A stretch of 64,000 nucleotides of DNA from Saccharothrix sp. NRRL B-16314 (GCF_000716595.1 NZ_JNXC01000010.1:1-64000); one strand, 5' to 3'; shown: positions 25,627-35,271, counted from the stretch's first letter. Program-made: numbers and translations. Notes: a model not told the origin generated them from the sequence alone.

Positions 25627-27618
25627 GTGGCCGAGCGGGTCGAGGTGGGGCGCGGGGCGCGGCGCGCGGTCATCACGGTGATCATGCTCGGGATGCTGCT
25701 CGCGGCGCTGGACCAGACGATCGTGGCGACCGCGCTGCCCACGATCGTCAGCGACCTCGGCGGCGGTGGGCACCTGTCCTGGGTGGTCACGTCCTACCTG
25801 CTCGCCGAGACGATCATGACCGCGCTGATCGGCAAGTTCGGCGACCTGTTCGGGCGCAAGCGGGCGTTCCTGGTCAGCGTCGGGCTGTTCCTGGTCGGCT
25901 CCTTCCTGTGCGGCTGGGCCGACTCGATGACGTGGCTGATCCTGGCGCGTGCCGTGCAGGGGCTCGGCGCGGGCGGCCTCATGGTGACGTCCGCCGCCGT
26001 GATCGCGGACGTCGTGCCGCTGTCCGAGCGCGGCAAGTACCAGGGGGTCATCGGCGCGGTGTTCGGCGTCGCCACGGTCGTCGGCCCGCTGCTCGGCGGG
26101 CTGTTCGTCGACCACCTCAGCTGGCGCTGGGCGTTCTACGTCAACCTGCCGCTGGGCGTGGTGGTGCTGGCCGTGGGCGCGTTCGCCCTGCCGGGCCTGA
26201 GCGGCGTGGGCCGACCGAAGATCGACTACCTGGGCATCCTGCTCATCGCGCTGGCCGCGACCGGCCTCACGCTCGTCACCAGCTGGGGTGGCGTCGAGTA
26301 CCCGTGGGCGTCGCCGACGATCGTCCTGATGGCGATCGGGTCGGTGCTCGCGCTCGGCCTGTTCGTGCTCGTCGAGACCCGGGCCGCCGAACCGATGCTG
26401 CCCATGCGCCTGTTCCGCAGCCGGGTGTTCACCGTGTGCACGGTGCTGAGCTTCGTCGTCGGGTTCGCCATGCTCGGCGGCGTCACGTTCCTGCCGACGT
26501 ACCTGCAGTACGTGCACGGCGCGTCGGCGACCCAGTCCGGCCTGGAGATGCTGCCGCTCGTCATCGGCCTGCTCATCGCCTCGGTCACGACCGGCAACGT
26601 CATCAGCAAGACCGGCCGCTACCGGGTGTTCCCGCTGGTCGGCAGCCTGTTCATGGTCGGCGGGCTGCTCCTGCTGTCCCGGCTGACCCCCGAGACCTCG
26701 TTCTGGCAGGCGTCGACGTAAATGCTCGTGCTCGGCCTGGGCGTCGGCATGTGCATGCCGGTGGCGATGGTGGTCGTGCAGAGCACCACCAGCTACGAGG
26801 ACCTGGGCGTGGCCACGTCCGGCGTGAGCTTCCTGCGCACGTTGGGCAGTTCGTTCGGGGTGGCGGTCTTCGGCACGGTGTACGCGGGCAACCTGCCCGG
26901 CAACCTCGCCGCCGCGATCCCGCCGGGCGTCGACCCGGCCGCCGCGTCCGACGTGCGGGCCCTCCACGCCCTGCCGGACCAGCTCAAAGCCCCCATCATC
27001 GCCGCCTACGCGGACACCCTGCAGGTGGTGTTCCTGGCCGCCGCGCCGGTCGCCGCGGTCGCGTTCCTGGTCGCCCTGTTCCTCAAGGAGGTGCCGCTGC
27101 GCGACACGGCCCGCGCCGCCGCCACCGAGGTCGGCGACAACTTCGCCGCGCCGCACAGCTCCGACTCCGAGCACGAGCTGGAGAAGCTGGTCGCCCTGAT
27201 CTACAGCCGCGAACGCCGTGACCCGACGCCCGAGGTGCTGAGCGGGTCGGGCGTCCCGCTGACGCACGCGCAGGCGTGGCTGGTGGTGAAGGTGTTCCGG
27301 CAGAGCGTCGACCACGGCCACGCCACCCTCGAACGCCTCGCCGAGGCCACGAAGGTGCCCGCGGGCGTCTTCGAACCGGTGGCGCGCCAACTCCAGACCC
27401 GCGGCTACGTCACCGAGTCCGACGGCCGGTACCGCTTCACACCGCAGGGCACCGACGTGTTCACCGACCTCGTCGCCGCCTGGCGGCGTTGGCTGCTGGT
27501 CAAGCTCACCGACTGGAACTGCGACGACCTCGAGTTCACCGACGCCGTCGACCGCGTGGCCACCGAGCTGACGACCAGCGGCCGGGCCCTCGGCACCGGC
27601 CGGCACGCCGTCGTCTGA
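25627..27618 (+). pseudogene. DHA2-family drug exporter interrupted by an in-frame TAA stop
   Basis: A 14-TM major facilitator of the EmrB/QacA (DHA2) type in one reading frame, broken by a single TAA at 26719-26721. The N-terminal 364 residues start at GTG 25627 (GGGAGG 5 nt upstream) and carry the DHA2 motifs [17 protein letters not shown] (motif D1), [14 protein letters not shown] (motif A) and [10 protein letters not shown]. The frame resumes at once with ATG 26722 (MLVLGLGVGMCMPVAMVVVQ), the expected helix continuing after a Tyr or other codon. A TAC-to-TAA change would explain it. The stop-start TAAATG could allow re-initiation and a split protein. Otherwise this is a recent pseudogene or a sequencing error. 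Without the stop it would be 663 residues. Confidence 0.8.
26722..27618 (+). CDS. C-terminal half of the exporter: last TM helices plus winged-helix domain
   Basis: 298 residues that may be translated by re-initiation at the ATG touching the upstream stop. Residues 1-20 and about 95-120 form the last transmembrane helices (for example VVFLAAAPVAAVAFLVALF) with the DHA2 marker YEDLGVATSGVSFLRTLGSS. From about residue 145 to the end is a soluble domain resembling a MarR-type winged helix (LTHAQAWLVVKVFRQSVDHG, then TLERLAEATKVPAGVFEPVA and RGYVTESDGRYRFTPQG). Such C-terminal domains on DHA2 exporters are uncommon. The domain might sense substrate or contact a regulator. Confidence 0.5.
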   Translation: MLVLGLGVGMCMPVAMVVVQSTTSYEDLGVATSGVSFLRTLGSSFGVAVFGTVYAGNLPGNLAAAIPPGVDPAAASDVRALHALPDQLKAPIIAAYADTLQVVFLAAAPVAAVAFLVALFLKEVPLRDTARAAATEVGDNFAAPHSSDSEHELEKLVALIYSRERRDPTPEVLSGSGVPLTHAQAWLVVKVFRQSVDHGHATLERLAEATKVPAGVFEPVARQLQTRGYVTESDGRYRFTPQGTDVFTDLVAAWRRWLLVKLTDWNCDDLEFTDAVDRVATELTTSGRALGTGRHAVV

Positions 27619-27744
27619 CCGCATTTTGCGGAGAGCGCTCTTTCCGCTTGTGCGACAGTGACGGCCGGGAGTCACTGTTCTCTCAGGTCGGCGCTTGTCC
27701 CGACGCGGTCGCCGACGGGGGACGGTGGGACGGGGGATGGTCAC

Positions 27745-29256
27745 ATGGTCGTGGACCAAGGAGCGAACACCGCCCAACTGCGGCTGCAGGGTGAGATCGT
27801 CCTCTTGCTGGAGCGCTGCGAGAGTCTGCGTGCCGAACGCGGGCGCACCATGCTGGTAAGCCTCCTGTCCGACGTCCTCGGCGAGCCGGTGTCGTTGGAA
27901 GGCTCGGAGGTCCACCTCCAGTTCCTCGGTCTCGTTCGGTGGTGCTGTCGTCACGCCGGTGGGTTGCGCGCCCTGGTCGACTGCCTCAGGTTGCTGGACC
28001 CGCACGCGTCCGAGATCGCCGAGCTGGTCGACCTCGGCGATGAGTGGGCCGCGTGCCGGGCACTCCCGACGCGGGACTGGGACCGATTGGCGAAGGCGCT
28101 GCGATCCCTGCGGCTGTCCGACGACCCGTTCGAGGAGCGACGTCAACTGCGTCGCCTGGCCGACGTGGCCACCGATGGGCATTGCGACGACCTGCCCGCT
28201 CGCTGCCGTTCGGCATGGTCGCTGTTCCTCCACCTCGCCGACCACAACGCGGGCCCGGGATCCATGCCGCCCGCCATGGTGTTCGTGGACTGCCTCGCCG
28301 GACGGCTCGGGGACGGCGCCTTGGCGGACGAGCTGCGGCGCTGCAACTGGAGACTGGCCGAGAAGTTCGAAGTGACCGATCTCGTCGAACAGGCCCGATG
28401 GCGCGACGAGATCAAGACCGACGACGATGACCCGGGTGTGGTGCACCTCGTCTTCGAAGTCGACCCGGACCCGGTCGACCGGACGAAGGTGGTGCTCTCG
28501 CACTGGTTGAACTGGAAGGGATCCGGCTGGCACGGCCGTCGCCGTGGTGACGCCGCCATCGGACGGGAGGACTTGGAATCGGAGGTCGACCGGGTCCTCG
28601 CCGAACTGGAGGCCGAACTGGGCATCACCCCGGCTGCCGAGCGGGTGAGTGCCATCGTGGTCGAGTTCGCGCTGCCCTGGGAGATGATCAACACTGCGGT
28701 GGAGTTCTGGCCGAAGGCCTCTCCTTCCGACATGACCGTCCCGTTGGCGGTCGATCACCCCGTGCTCGTGCGGAGCCTTGAGCGGACGAGGGCTCAGCGG
28801 TACTGGCTGGTGTGGAAGCAGCGGTGGAGCGCGGTCTCGGGTGAGGCGGCACGCCCGTACTGGAGCCGGACCAACGGCGGTTGGGACCTCACCGGCATGG
28901 CGGTCGACCTGAACGACATGTCGATAGTGTCTCTAGTGCTCAGCGAACCCCCAGGCGATCGCCGCGGTCGAGCCTGGCACGAGGCCGCGATGGCGTTCAG
29001 AGCCGGCATCCCGATCATCATCTGGGATCGGGAGGACTGTTCAAGCAGTCACTTCCTCGAAGCCGTCACCCAGCTGTTCTCTGCCGGCGAGGTCCGCGGG
29101 TTGCCGGACCGATTGGCGCAGTTGCGCCGTGAGGCACTGCTTGCGAAAGATTCGGACGGACCCCACGCCGGGCGCAGTCTTGCAGTATTGTGGGACGACG
29201 CAGAGCGTCTACCGGTACCACTGACCTCCGGTTGGGGTTCGCAGGGAGGTATCTGA
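27745..29256 (+). CDS. VMAP-type conflict-system protein with N-terminal effector-associated domain
   Basis: A 503-residue protein. The N-terminal 100 residues (about 10-95) form an EAD2-like effector-associated domain (LVRWCCRHAGGLRALVDCLR). The C-terminal half matches the VMAP-C domain of vWA-MoxR-associated proteins: SAIVVEFALPWEMINTAVEF, PLAVDHPVLVRSLERTRAQR, and near the end AFRAGIPIIIWDRED then LPDRLAQLRREALLA. VMAPs act as adaptor/scaffold proteins in multi-part prokaryotic conflict systems, linking a sensor to an effector through EAD-EAD contacts. Here the matching EAD is on the cyclase-like protein 6 kb away. I chose ATG 27745 after GGGGGATGG. No catalytic site is seen in the protein itself. 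Confidence 0.78.
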   Translation: MVVDQGANTAQLRLQGEIVLLLERCESLRAERGRTMLVSLLSDVLGEPVSLEGSEVHLQFLGLVRWCCRHAGGLRALVDCLRLLDPHASEIAELVDLGDEWAACRALPTRDWDRLAKALRSLRLSDDPFEERRQLRRLADVATDGHCDDLPARCRSAWSLFLHLADHNAGPGSMPPAMVFVDCLAGRLGDGALADELRRCNWRLAEKFEVTDLVEQARWRDEIKTDDDDPGVVHLVFEVDPDPVDRTKVVLSHWLNWKGSGWHGRRRGDAAIGREDLESEVDRVLAELEAELGITPAAERVSAIVVEFALPWEMINTAVEFWPKASPSDMTVPLAVDHPVLVRSLERTRAQRYWLVWKQRWSAVSGEAARPYWSRTNGGWDLTGMAVDLNDMSIVSLVLSEPPGDRRGRAWHEAAMAFRAGIPIIIWDREDCSSSHFLEAVTQLFSAGEVRGLPDRLAQLRREALLAKDSDGPHAGRSLAVLWDDAERLPVPLTSGWGSQGGI

Positions 29257-29540
29257 GCCATGCACCGCCGGCGTGCACTCGATACCGGATACGCATCGGT
29301 TTCCTATTCACTCGTCAGGTCCAATCGGGTGATCGCCCGAAACGGTGATGGAGTAACCGACTCCTCGGCGCTCATCCGATTATCGCGGCTCTTCGGAATC
29401 GATACACTTCGCCAATGCGCATCGCGGGTGCATGTGATGGTCGAGACCAAGGGGCGCGCCACCGATTCCGGTGCGCACTCGCGTAAATCGGTCCGTTGGT
29501 CCGCACCTCGCCACCACGCGCGTGTCGGGGGGAAGTGACG
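29257..29540. other. 284-bp intergenic region before the FxsT-like gene
   Basis: The composition is visibly less GC-rich than the flanks. It contains a small hairpin (29350-29364, GGAGT-AACCG-ACTCC) and a possible -10 element TACACT at 29403-29408. An open frame of 92 codons across it has no homology-like features and no ribosome binding site, so I treat it as non-coding leader/promoter DNA. Confidence 0.4.
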
Positions 29541-32500
29541 GTGTGCGCCGCCTCCGAGGCCGTCGACACGGGGACGACAGCAGGCCCGAACGCCCTCGGG
29601 TGGTGGACTGCGGACAGGGTGCGCGACGTGCTTGCGCCTCTCGCCGGCCAGTCGCACGACATAGTGGTGGCAGTCGATGAAGGCCCAGCGATGTCGATCT
29701 GGGTTTCGACCGTCGGCGAATTCACCCGCGCGCTCGCTCAATCGGGTGTCTTCGGGGAGGTCATCGTGTGTGGGCTCGGCCCGGACGACAGCGGTCGGGT
29801 GGCGCTGCGCGGCACCGACGGAGCCAGTCCGCCGGACTTGACCGGCTCCGGGCGACGGCTGCTGCTCGTCCTGACCGACGCCGTCGATCCGACCTGGAGG
29901 TTGGGCGGAGCGTGGGCGACCCTGCGCGAGTTGGGCGCCGCGCATTCTGTGGCCGTGGTCAGCCCGCTGTCGTGGTGGGCGGCCTGTCGCATCGGCTTGG
30001 ACCTGCACCGCTTGCGCCTCAAAGCGTTCGAGCCGGGCGAGCCGAACCACTACCACGAGTGGGAACCGCAGGTCGACGTGCCCGGGTTGTACGACGACCT
30101 CGGCGACGTGGTGCCGGTCCCGTTCGTGGAACTGGCCCCGGCGGGCCTGCGCGAATGGGCCAACATCGTCGCGGCGGTGGGGTGGGCGAACCTGGGTGCG
30201 GCCCTCGTGCCCGCTCAACTGGGCACGAACACCGCAGTGGCCCCTTCCGGATCGGGTGACGCGTCGTCCGACGTTGCGGAAGTGGTCGCCGCGTACCGCA
30301 CCACCGCGTCGAAAGCGGCGTTCGACCTGGCGGTCCACCTGGCCGTCGCACCGCTGGAGTTGCCGCTCCTCGTTCTCATCCTCGAACTTCTGCACCCGGA
30401 CGCCGGACGTGCGGCTCTCTCTGAATTCCTGGCTAGCGCGTTGGTGGTGACCGTGCCCCACGGGGCAGGCGACGAGAACCGAGTCAAATTCAGTTTTGTC
30501 GCCGAAGGTGTTCGGGAGGAGTTGCTCGCACACGGTCGCCGCATCGACACCGAGCGGGTGCGCAAGGTGGTGCGCCAATACCTGGAGGAACATCGACCGG
30601 AGGCGGTCGGGTTCGATTCGGCGCTGGATGAGGAACGGGCTCCGGTCCCTTCGTCCACAGTCGCGTCAGCCGATGTGGTGGAAGCGGAGCGGGCGGTGTG
30701 GGGGGCCTGGTCCGGAGTCCACCTGCGCAATTCCAAGTGGACGGACCCCGAAGTCAGGTCGCGGTCGGTGGTCGGGAATGATGAGACGAACGGGGACTTC
30801 CGGATTGGTGAACGTGGCCGAACACGTGTTCGTGAGGACACGGTTGATCTCGAGCGAAATGCAGGAGGAGTAGAGGTGACTGCCGTCGAGCAGGAAGAAA
30901 GGAGAAAGGCCCTCGCATCGCCCGTCTTCGGCGGCGTACCGCCGAGGAACGTCAACTTCACCGGGCGGGCGGACCTCCTTCAAGAGCTCGAACGGCGACT
31001 CGTCCGGGGCGGGACCGCAGCCGTGCTGCCCGAAACCCTGCATGGGATGGGCGGTGTGGGCAAGTCGCACCTGGCCATCGAATACGCCTACCGCAACCGC
31101 GGGAACTTCGATTTGATCTGGTGGGTCCCGGCGGAGCGATCGGTCAAGATCGTGAACTCGTTGGTGGAACTGGGGCAACGCCTCGGCCTCGAAGGCGGCA
31201 CCGAGTCCAACGTGGCGGTCCAACAGGTGCTCGATGCCCTCCGGAGTGGCAACCACCCCAAGGTGCCGGGCAACTGGCTGCTCATCTTCGACAACGCCGA
31301 CAGCCCTGACGCCGTACAGCAGTACCTGCCCACCGGCGGTACGGGGCGAATCCTGGTCACCTCTCGCAATTCGCAGTGGCTGAGCGTCGCCCGCCCACTT
31401 GAGGTCAACGTCTTCCAACGGGCGGAGAGCGTGCAGTTGTTGCGCCGACGCGACCCTGAGCTCGGCGAGGAGGACGCCGGTCGACTGGCCGAGGCGTTGG
31501 GCGACCTGCCTCTCGCCGTCGCGCAGGCGGCGGCGTGGCGGGTGGAGACGGGTATGCCCGCCGCCGAGTACCTGGAACTACTGGCTGAAAAGCAACTGGA
31601 ACTGCTCAACGTCACCACGACCCTCGACTACCCCGAGTCGGTGGCGGCGATGTGGGACCTGTCGCTCAACGAGCTCAAGCGCAAGAACCTGTCGGCGCTG
31701 AGGCTGCTCCAAGTGTGCGCTTTCCTGGCGCCGGAGCCGATCAACCGCACGATGTTCACGTACAGCCGCAACATCACCGGCGTGCCGAGCGAGCTGTCCC
31801 GGGTCCTGCGTGACCGCTTGCGGCTCAACGAGGCCATCCGCGACATCAACCGTTTCGCGTTGGTGCGCGTGGACCACCGCACGAACTCCATCGAGCTGCA
31901 CCGGCTCGTCCAAGCCGTGCTCATCAGTCAGATGAGCGAGGACGATCGCGTGATCATGCGCAGCGCGGCGCACCTGATCCTGAGCGAGAACGACCCGGAG
32001 ACACCGGAAGAACCGGACAACTGGCCGGTGTACGTGGACCTGAGCGCGCACCTGTCGGCCTCCGACGCCTACGAGAGTGATGCCGAGCCGGTCCGATCGC
32101 TGCTGTACAACCAGGTTCAATTCCTCTATCGGTGGGGCGAGCACAACCGCAGCGCCGAGTTGTCCGAGAAGATCTACCGGATCTGGTTGGAGCGGCTGGG
32201 CGAGGACCACCCGGAGACATTGCGGATGGGCCGCTGGTACGGCTTCATGCTCTGGGTGCAGGGCCGGTACGCCGAGGCGACTCCGCTGAACCTGGAACTG
32301 CTGGACCGGCACCGCCGCACCTTCGGCGAGGAACATGAGGAAACCATCCTGGCGATGGGCCAGGTCGCGGCGGACAAGCGGGCGGAAGGCGACTTCGTCG
32401 GTGCACTGGAGCTGTCGAAGCGAAGTTACGACATCTGCGTGCGCTACCTCGGAGACGAGGATCCGGTGACACATGGCGCGGCGCACAACCTCGGCGTGAA

Positions 32501-33419
32501 CCTCCGCCTCGTCGGCGACTTCGCCTCCGCCGTCAAACTGGACGCCGACACCTGGGACCGCAGGGTTCAGATCTACGGCCAGGAGCACGAGGTGCCGCTC
32601 TTCACCCAGGTTGGCCTCACCCTCGACAAGCGGGAACTCGGCAACTACCGGGAAGCCTCCGCCGAGCACGAAGAGATCGTGCGCTCGTACGAACGGCTGA
32701 GCGAGGGGCGACCGCTCAACCCCACATGGCTCCGCGCCGTGCGTCACCTCGCAGTGATGCGCCGAAAGGCGGGTGACCACGATGGCGCGATGAGCGCGGC
32801 GGAGACGGCCTTCGAGGGCTTGCGGCGACGGTACGGCCTGGACCACGTCGAGACGCTCGCCGCTGCGCTGGCCCGGTCCATCGAGTTGAGGCACTTGGGT
32901 CGTCATGAGACAGCCGCGCAACTCGGGCAGGACACGCTGACGCGGTACGCCAGGACATTGGGGCCGGACCACCCTCATACGCTGTCGGCGGCTGTCAACG
33001 TGGCGATCCTGCGCCGCTTGAAGGGCGACTTCGAGGGCGCGCGCGAACTGGACCAGGCGACGCTGGGAAGCTTCCGCGCCCGCTTGGGTGAAGACCACCC
33101 CTCCACGTTGATCACCTGGATCAACCTGGCCAGTGACCTTCACGCGTTGGGAGATGTGCAAGGCGCCCACGACGCCGATGCCGAGATCTCGAGCCGTGCG
33201 ACAGTGGTCTTGGGCGCCGATCACCCCACGACGCTCGCGTGCCAGGCGAATCTCGCTCAGGACCTGCGTTCGCTCGGGCGTGTCGACGAAGCGGACGCAC
33301 TCCACCTGCGAGCGGTGAACCTCCTGCGCGACCGGCTCGGGAGCCAACACCCGGCGGTGGCGGAACTGGGTGATCCTCGCGTGCGGGCGAACTGCGACAT
33401 CGACCCCATGCCGCTTTAG
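29541..33419 (+). CDS. fxsT: FxsT-like protein: SAV_2336-type N-terminal domain, NB-ARC NTPase and TPR array
   Basis: A 1292-residue protein starting at GTG 29541 (GGGGGG 8 nt upstream). Residues about 10-340 resemble the SAV_2336 N-terminal domain (DIVVAVDEGPAMSIWVSTVG, then RRLLLVLTDAVDPTWRLGGA). Residues about 475-720 form a STAND NB-ARC NTPase: Walker A LHGMGGVGKSHL (Lys508), Walker B LLIFDNAD (Asp584), sensor TGRILVTSRNSQW, and GDLPLAVAQAAAW (GLPL-like). From about residue 850 are tetratricopeptide repeats with the recurring LGEDHP(E/S)TL motif. Size and order fit FxsT, the tetratricopeptide protein of FxSxx-COOH peptide systems, and STAND sensors in general. It probably oligomerises on ATP binding when the TPR array senses a trigger. 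The partner genes around it support this. Confidence 0.75.
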   Translation: MCAASEAVDTGTTAGPNALGWWTADRVRDVLAPLAGQSHDIVVAVDEGPAMSIWVSTVGEFTRALAQSGVFGEVIVCGLGPDDSGRVALRGTDGASPPDLTGSGRRLLLVLTDAVDPTWRLGGAWATLRELGAAHSVAVVSPLSWWAACRIGLDLHRLRLKAFEPGEPNHYHEWEPQVDVPGLYDDLGDVVPVPFVELAPAGLREWANIVAAVGWANLGAALVPAQLGTNTAVAPSGSGDASSDVAEVVAAYRTTASKAAFDLAVHLAVAPLELPLLVLILELLHPDAGRAALSEFLASALVVTVPHGAGDENRVKFSFVAEGVREELLAHGRRIDTERVRKVVRQYLEEHRPEAVGFDSALDEERAPVPSSTVASADVVEAERAVWGAWSGVHLRNSKWTDPEVRSRSVVGNDETNGDFRIGERGRTRVREDTVDLERNAGGVEVTAVEQEERRKALASPVFGGVPPRNVNFTGRADLLQELERRLVRGGTAAVLPETLHGMGGVGKSHLAIEYAYRNRGNFDLIWWVPAERSVKIVNSLVELGQRLGLEGGTESNVAVQQVLDALRSGNHPKVPGNWLLIFDNADSPDAVQQYLPTGGTGRILVTSRNSQWLSVARPLEVNVFQRAESVQLLRRRDPELGEEDAGRLAEALGDLPLAVAQAAAWRVETGMPAAEYLELLAEKQLELLNVTTTLDYPESVAAMWDLSLNELKRKNLSALRLLQVCAFLAPEPINRTMFTYSRNITGVPSELSRVLRDRLRLNEAIRDINRFALVRVDHRTNSIELHRLVQAVLISQMSEDDRVIMRSAAHLILSENDPETPEEPDNWPVYVDLSAHLSASDAYESDAEPVRSLLYNQVQFLYRWGEHNRSAELSEKIYRIWLERLGEDHPETLRMGRWYGFMLWVQGRYAEATPLNLELLDRHRRTFGEEHEETILAMGQVAADKRAEGDFVGALELSKRSYDICVRYLGDEDPVTHGAAHNLGVNLRLVGDFASAVKLDADTWDRRVQIYGQEHEVPLFTQVGLTLDKRELGNYREASAEHEEIVRSYERLSEGRPLNPTWLRAVRHLAVMRRKAGDHDGAMSAAETAFEGLRRRYGLDHVETLAAALARSIELRHLGRHETAAQLGQDTLTRYARTLGPDHPHTLSAAVNVAILRRLKGDFEGARELDQATLGSFRARLGEDHPSTLITWINLASDLHALGDVQGAHDADAEISSRATVVLGADHPTTLACQANLAQDLRSLGRVDEADALHLRAVNLLRDRLGSQHPAVAELGDPRVRANCDIDPMPL

Positions 33420-35254
33420 CCGTCCGCAGACAGCCACGAGGCGAGGCGCTCCACTTCGGGCGCCTCGCCGGTTGCGGCGATCTTGTTGCGCACGGCCCGA
33501 ACCAGGTGTGGGCGTTCGAGCAACACCCGCGCAGCCGGGCCGGGTGACAGTTCGTGGAGCGTGAGCCCGAAACCGGACCACGTGCCGGGTCGGTTCGAGC
33601 CCTTGGCGAGTTCTGCCGAATACAGCGCGTGCGCCCGTTCGTGTTCTCCCGCCACGACGGCGAAATCCGCCGGGGTCAAGTCTGTCGCGATCTTGCGGGC
33701 GTCGCCTGCGACGTTTGCCTGCATCGCGTCGAAAACGGCCCGGTCGGAGAACAGGACGCGGGTGAGGATCGCCTTGGCGTCCAACCTGGGCGGTGTGGCG
33801 GCGGCCATCACGGGCGAGTCGGCCTTGAGGGGCGGTGCGGCCTCACCCCTGAGCCACCGCTCCGCGTGCTCGACGACATGTGCTCGCGCCGGGTGAAGGT
33901 GCGCGGCTCGCCACGCTGCGCGGTGGTCCGAGGCAGCCGTCTCGGCGGCCGTGAGCGGTTCGGCCGGTACGGAGGCGTCCGACAGCGCCGCAAGTCGTTC
34001 GGCCAGGCGAGTCGCGAACCTCTGTCCTATTCCGGTCAGTGCGGGGTGGCGGCGCAGCGCGTCGAGCGCTTCGGCGACCTGCGTCCGAACCAGGGCGAAC
34101 TCGAAGTGCGCCAGGGTGGAGTCCGGTCCGCTCGAGTGCTCGCGTTGCCGCTCCCAGAACTCCGCGACCGCAAGGAAGGCGTGCACTCCTTGGTACAGGC
34201 CGGTGACAGGCCGCGGGTCGTCCCGCCAGGGTGCGTAGCAGTTGGCAGTCGGGTGCCCGGAGGTCAGGGGCGCCAGGTGGCTGATTGCGTTCAGCTTGCT
34301 GTGCTGGTACTCGTGCACCATCGTGACGGCCAACTGTGTGGCGTCGTGGGGTTCGGAGATGATCGCGGCGCCGTACCCGTCGCCGGCCGAGCCGCTGTGC
34401 TGTCGGAAGCGGTAGGTCGCAGGGCGTGGTGTGATCACCGAAAGTCCGGTGGAAAGTTCCCGTGCGCGGTGCGGGTGATCCCGCTCCAGGATCGCCCACG
34501 CGTCGGCGAAGACCTTGTTCCACCGCGTTGCCGAGGAGTCCGACAATGGGTCGGGGTGCTCGGGGATCGCCAATCCCCGGTACGGTCCGGTGTCGTCCAG
34601 GTGGATGCGAGGCGCATCCGAGCCCGCCTCGCCGTTCAGAATGCGAATCGGCTGCCATTCGATCGGGTGGGGCGCACCGCTTCCGGTTTTCACCGTGAAC
34701 CCGGACGCATCCGAAACCAACGTTCCATGACCCCATTCGGTCACCTCGGGCACTCGTAGGGTGCCCAGGCCGGGAAGTACTGCGACGCCATCGCGCAACG
34801 GGATCACCATCGTGAAGCGCAATTTTGCGGACACGCCCGCTGCGGCGGCCAACAGATGCAGTTGACCGATGTGGAACCACACCGGCGCGGGGTCGGTGAC
34901 CCTGTTCCGGAGGCGCCGCAGGACGTGACCCGACCACATCCCGACCTGCGGGCGCGACAGCACGGCGGCCACCGCTACCGGGTCGGCGCGCTCGGCGGAG
35001 GTCAGGAGTTCCCATGCCTCGTCCACCGACGGCAGTGGACTTCCCGGAGCGTGGTGTTCGCGTGCGTGGTGCAGCACCAACCGCAAAGCGAGCAGTCGTC
35101 GCGTCCGCTCGACGTGGTGCAGCAGTGCGGAAGCGTGGCCATCGGTTCGTTCGGACGCCAACGCGTCCAACTGGACCAGGGACATCCCGTGGTTGGACAG
35201 CGACATCCCGTGCGTGGAGTTCAGGCCTGCCACCTCGTGGTCGCTCCTCGTCAT
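33416..35254 (-). CDS. HExxH-type peptide-modification enzyme (putative peptide beta-hydroxylase)
   Basis: A 612-residue protein with the zinc/iron motif VHEYQHSKLNAI (His314, Glu315, His318) inside a domain like the HExxH peptide-modification proteins. In FxSxx-COOH systems these domains, often fused to a radical-SAM maturase, act as 2-oxoglutarate/Fe-dependent peptide beta-hydroxylases. No Cys-rich radical-SAM motif is present here, so this is a stand-alone HExxH protein. Nearby residues WRDDPRPVTGLYQGVHAFLA may complete the metal site. The N-terminus has a short duplication (HGMSL-SNHGMSL). It lies 17 nt downstream of the precursor-like peptide gene on the same strand and converges on fxsT (4-bp overlap). 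The exact N-terminus is uncertain. Confidence 0.72.
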   Translation of the reverse strand: MTRSDHEVAGLNSTHGMSLSNHGMSLVQLDALASERTDGHASALLHHVERTRRLLALRLVLHHAREHHAPGSPLPSVDEAWELLTSAERADPVAVAAVLSRPQVGMWSGHVLRRLRNRVTDPAPVWFHIGQLHLLAAAAGVSAKLRFTMVIPLRDGVAVLPGLGTLRVPEVTEWGHGTLVSDASGFTVKTGSGAPHPIEWQPIRILNGEAGSDAPRIHLDDTGPYRGLAIPEHPDPLSDSSATRWNKVFADAWAILERDHPHRARELSTGLSVITPRPATYRFRQHSGSAGDGYGAAIISEPHDATQLAVTMVHEYQHSKLNAISHLAPLTSGHPTANCYAPWRDDPRPVTGLYQGVHAFLAVAEFWERQREHSSGPDSTLAHFEFALVRTQVAEALDALRRHPALTGIGQRFATRLAERLAALSDASVPAEPLTAAETAASDHRAAWRAAHLHPARAHVVEHAERWLRGEAAPPLKADSPVMAAATPPRLDAKAILTRVLFSDRAVFDAMQANVAGDARKIATDLTPADFAVVAGEHERAHALYSAELAKGSNRPGTWSGFGLTLHELSPGPAARVLLERPHLVRAVRNKIAATGEAPEVERLASWLSADG

Positions 35255-35271
35255 GGCTGCCGAGCCCGTCG

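Noticed and set aside
25603..28758. Long minus-strand open frame across the exporter and VMAP genes
   Set aside because: Spans two real genes on the other strand and has no recognisable domain; a shadow.
29260..29538. 92-codon open frame between the VMAP and FxsT-like genes, considered as a peptide precursor
   Set aside because: No leader pattern of FxsA-type peptides and no ribosome binding site; the better precursor is at 35272-35436.
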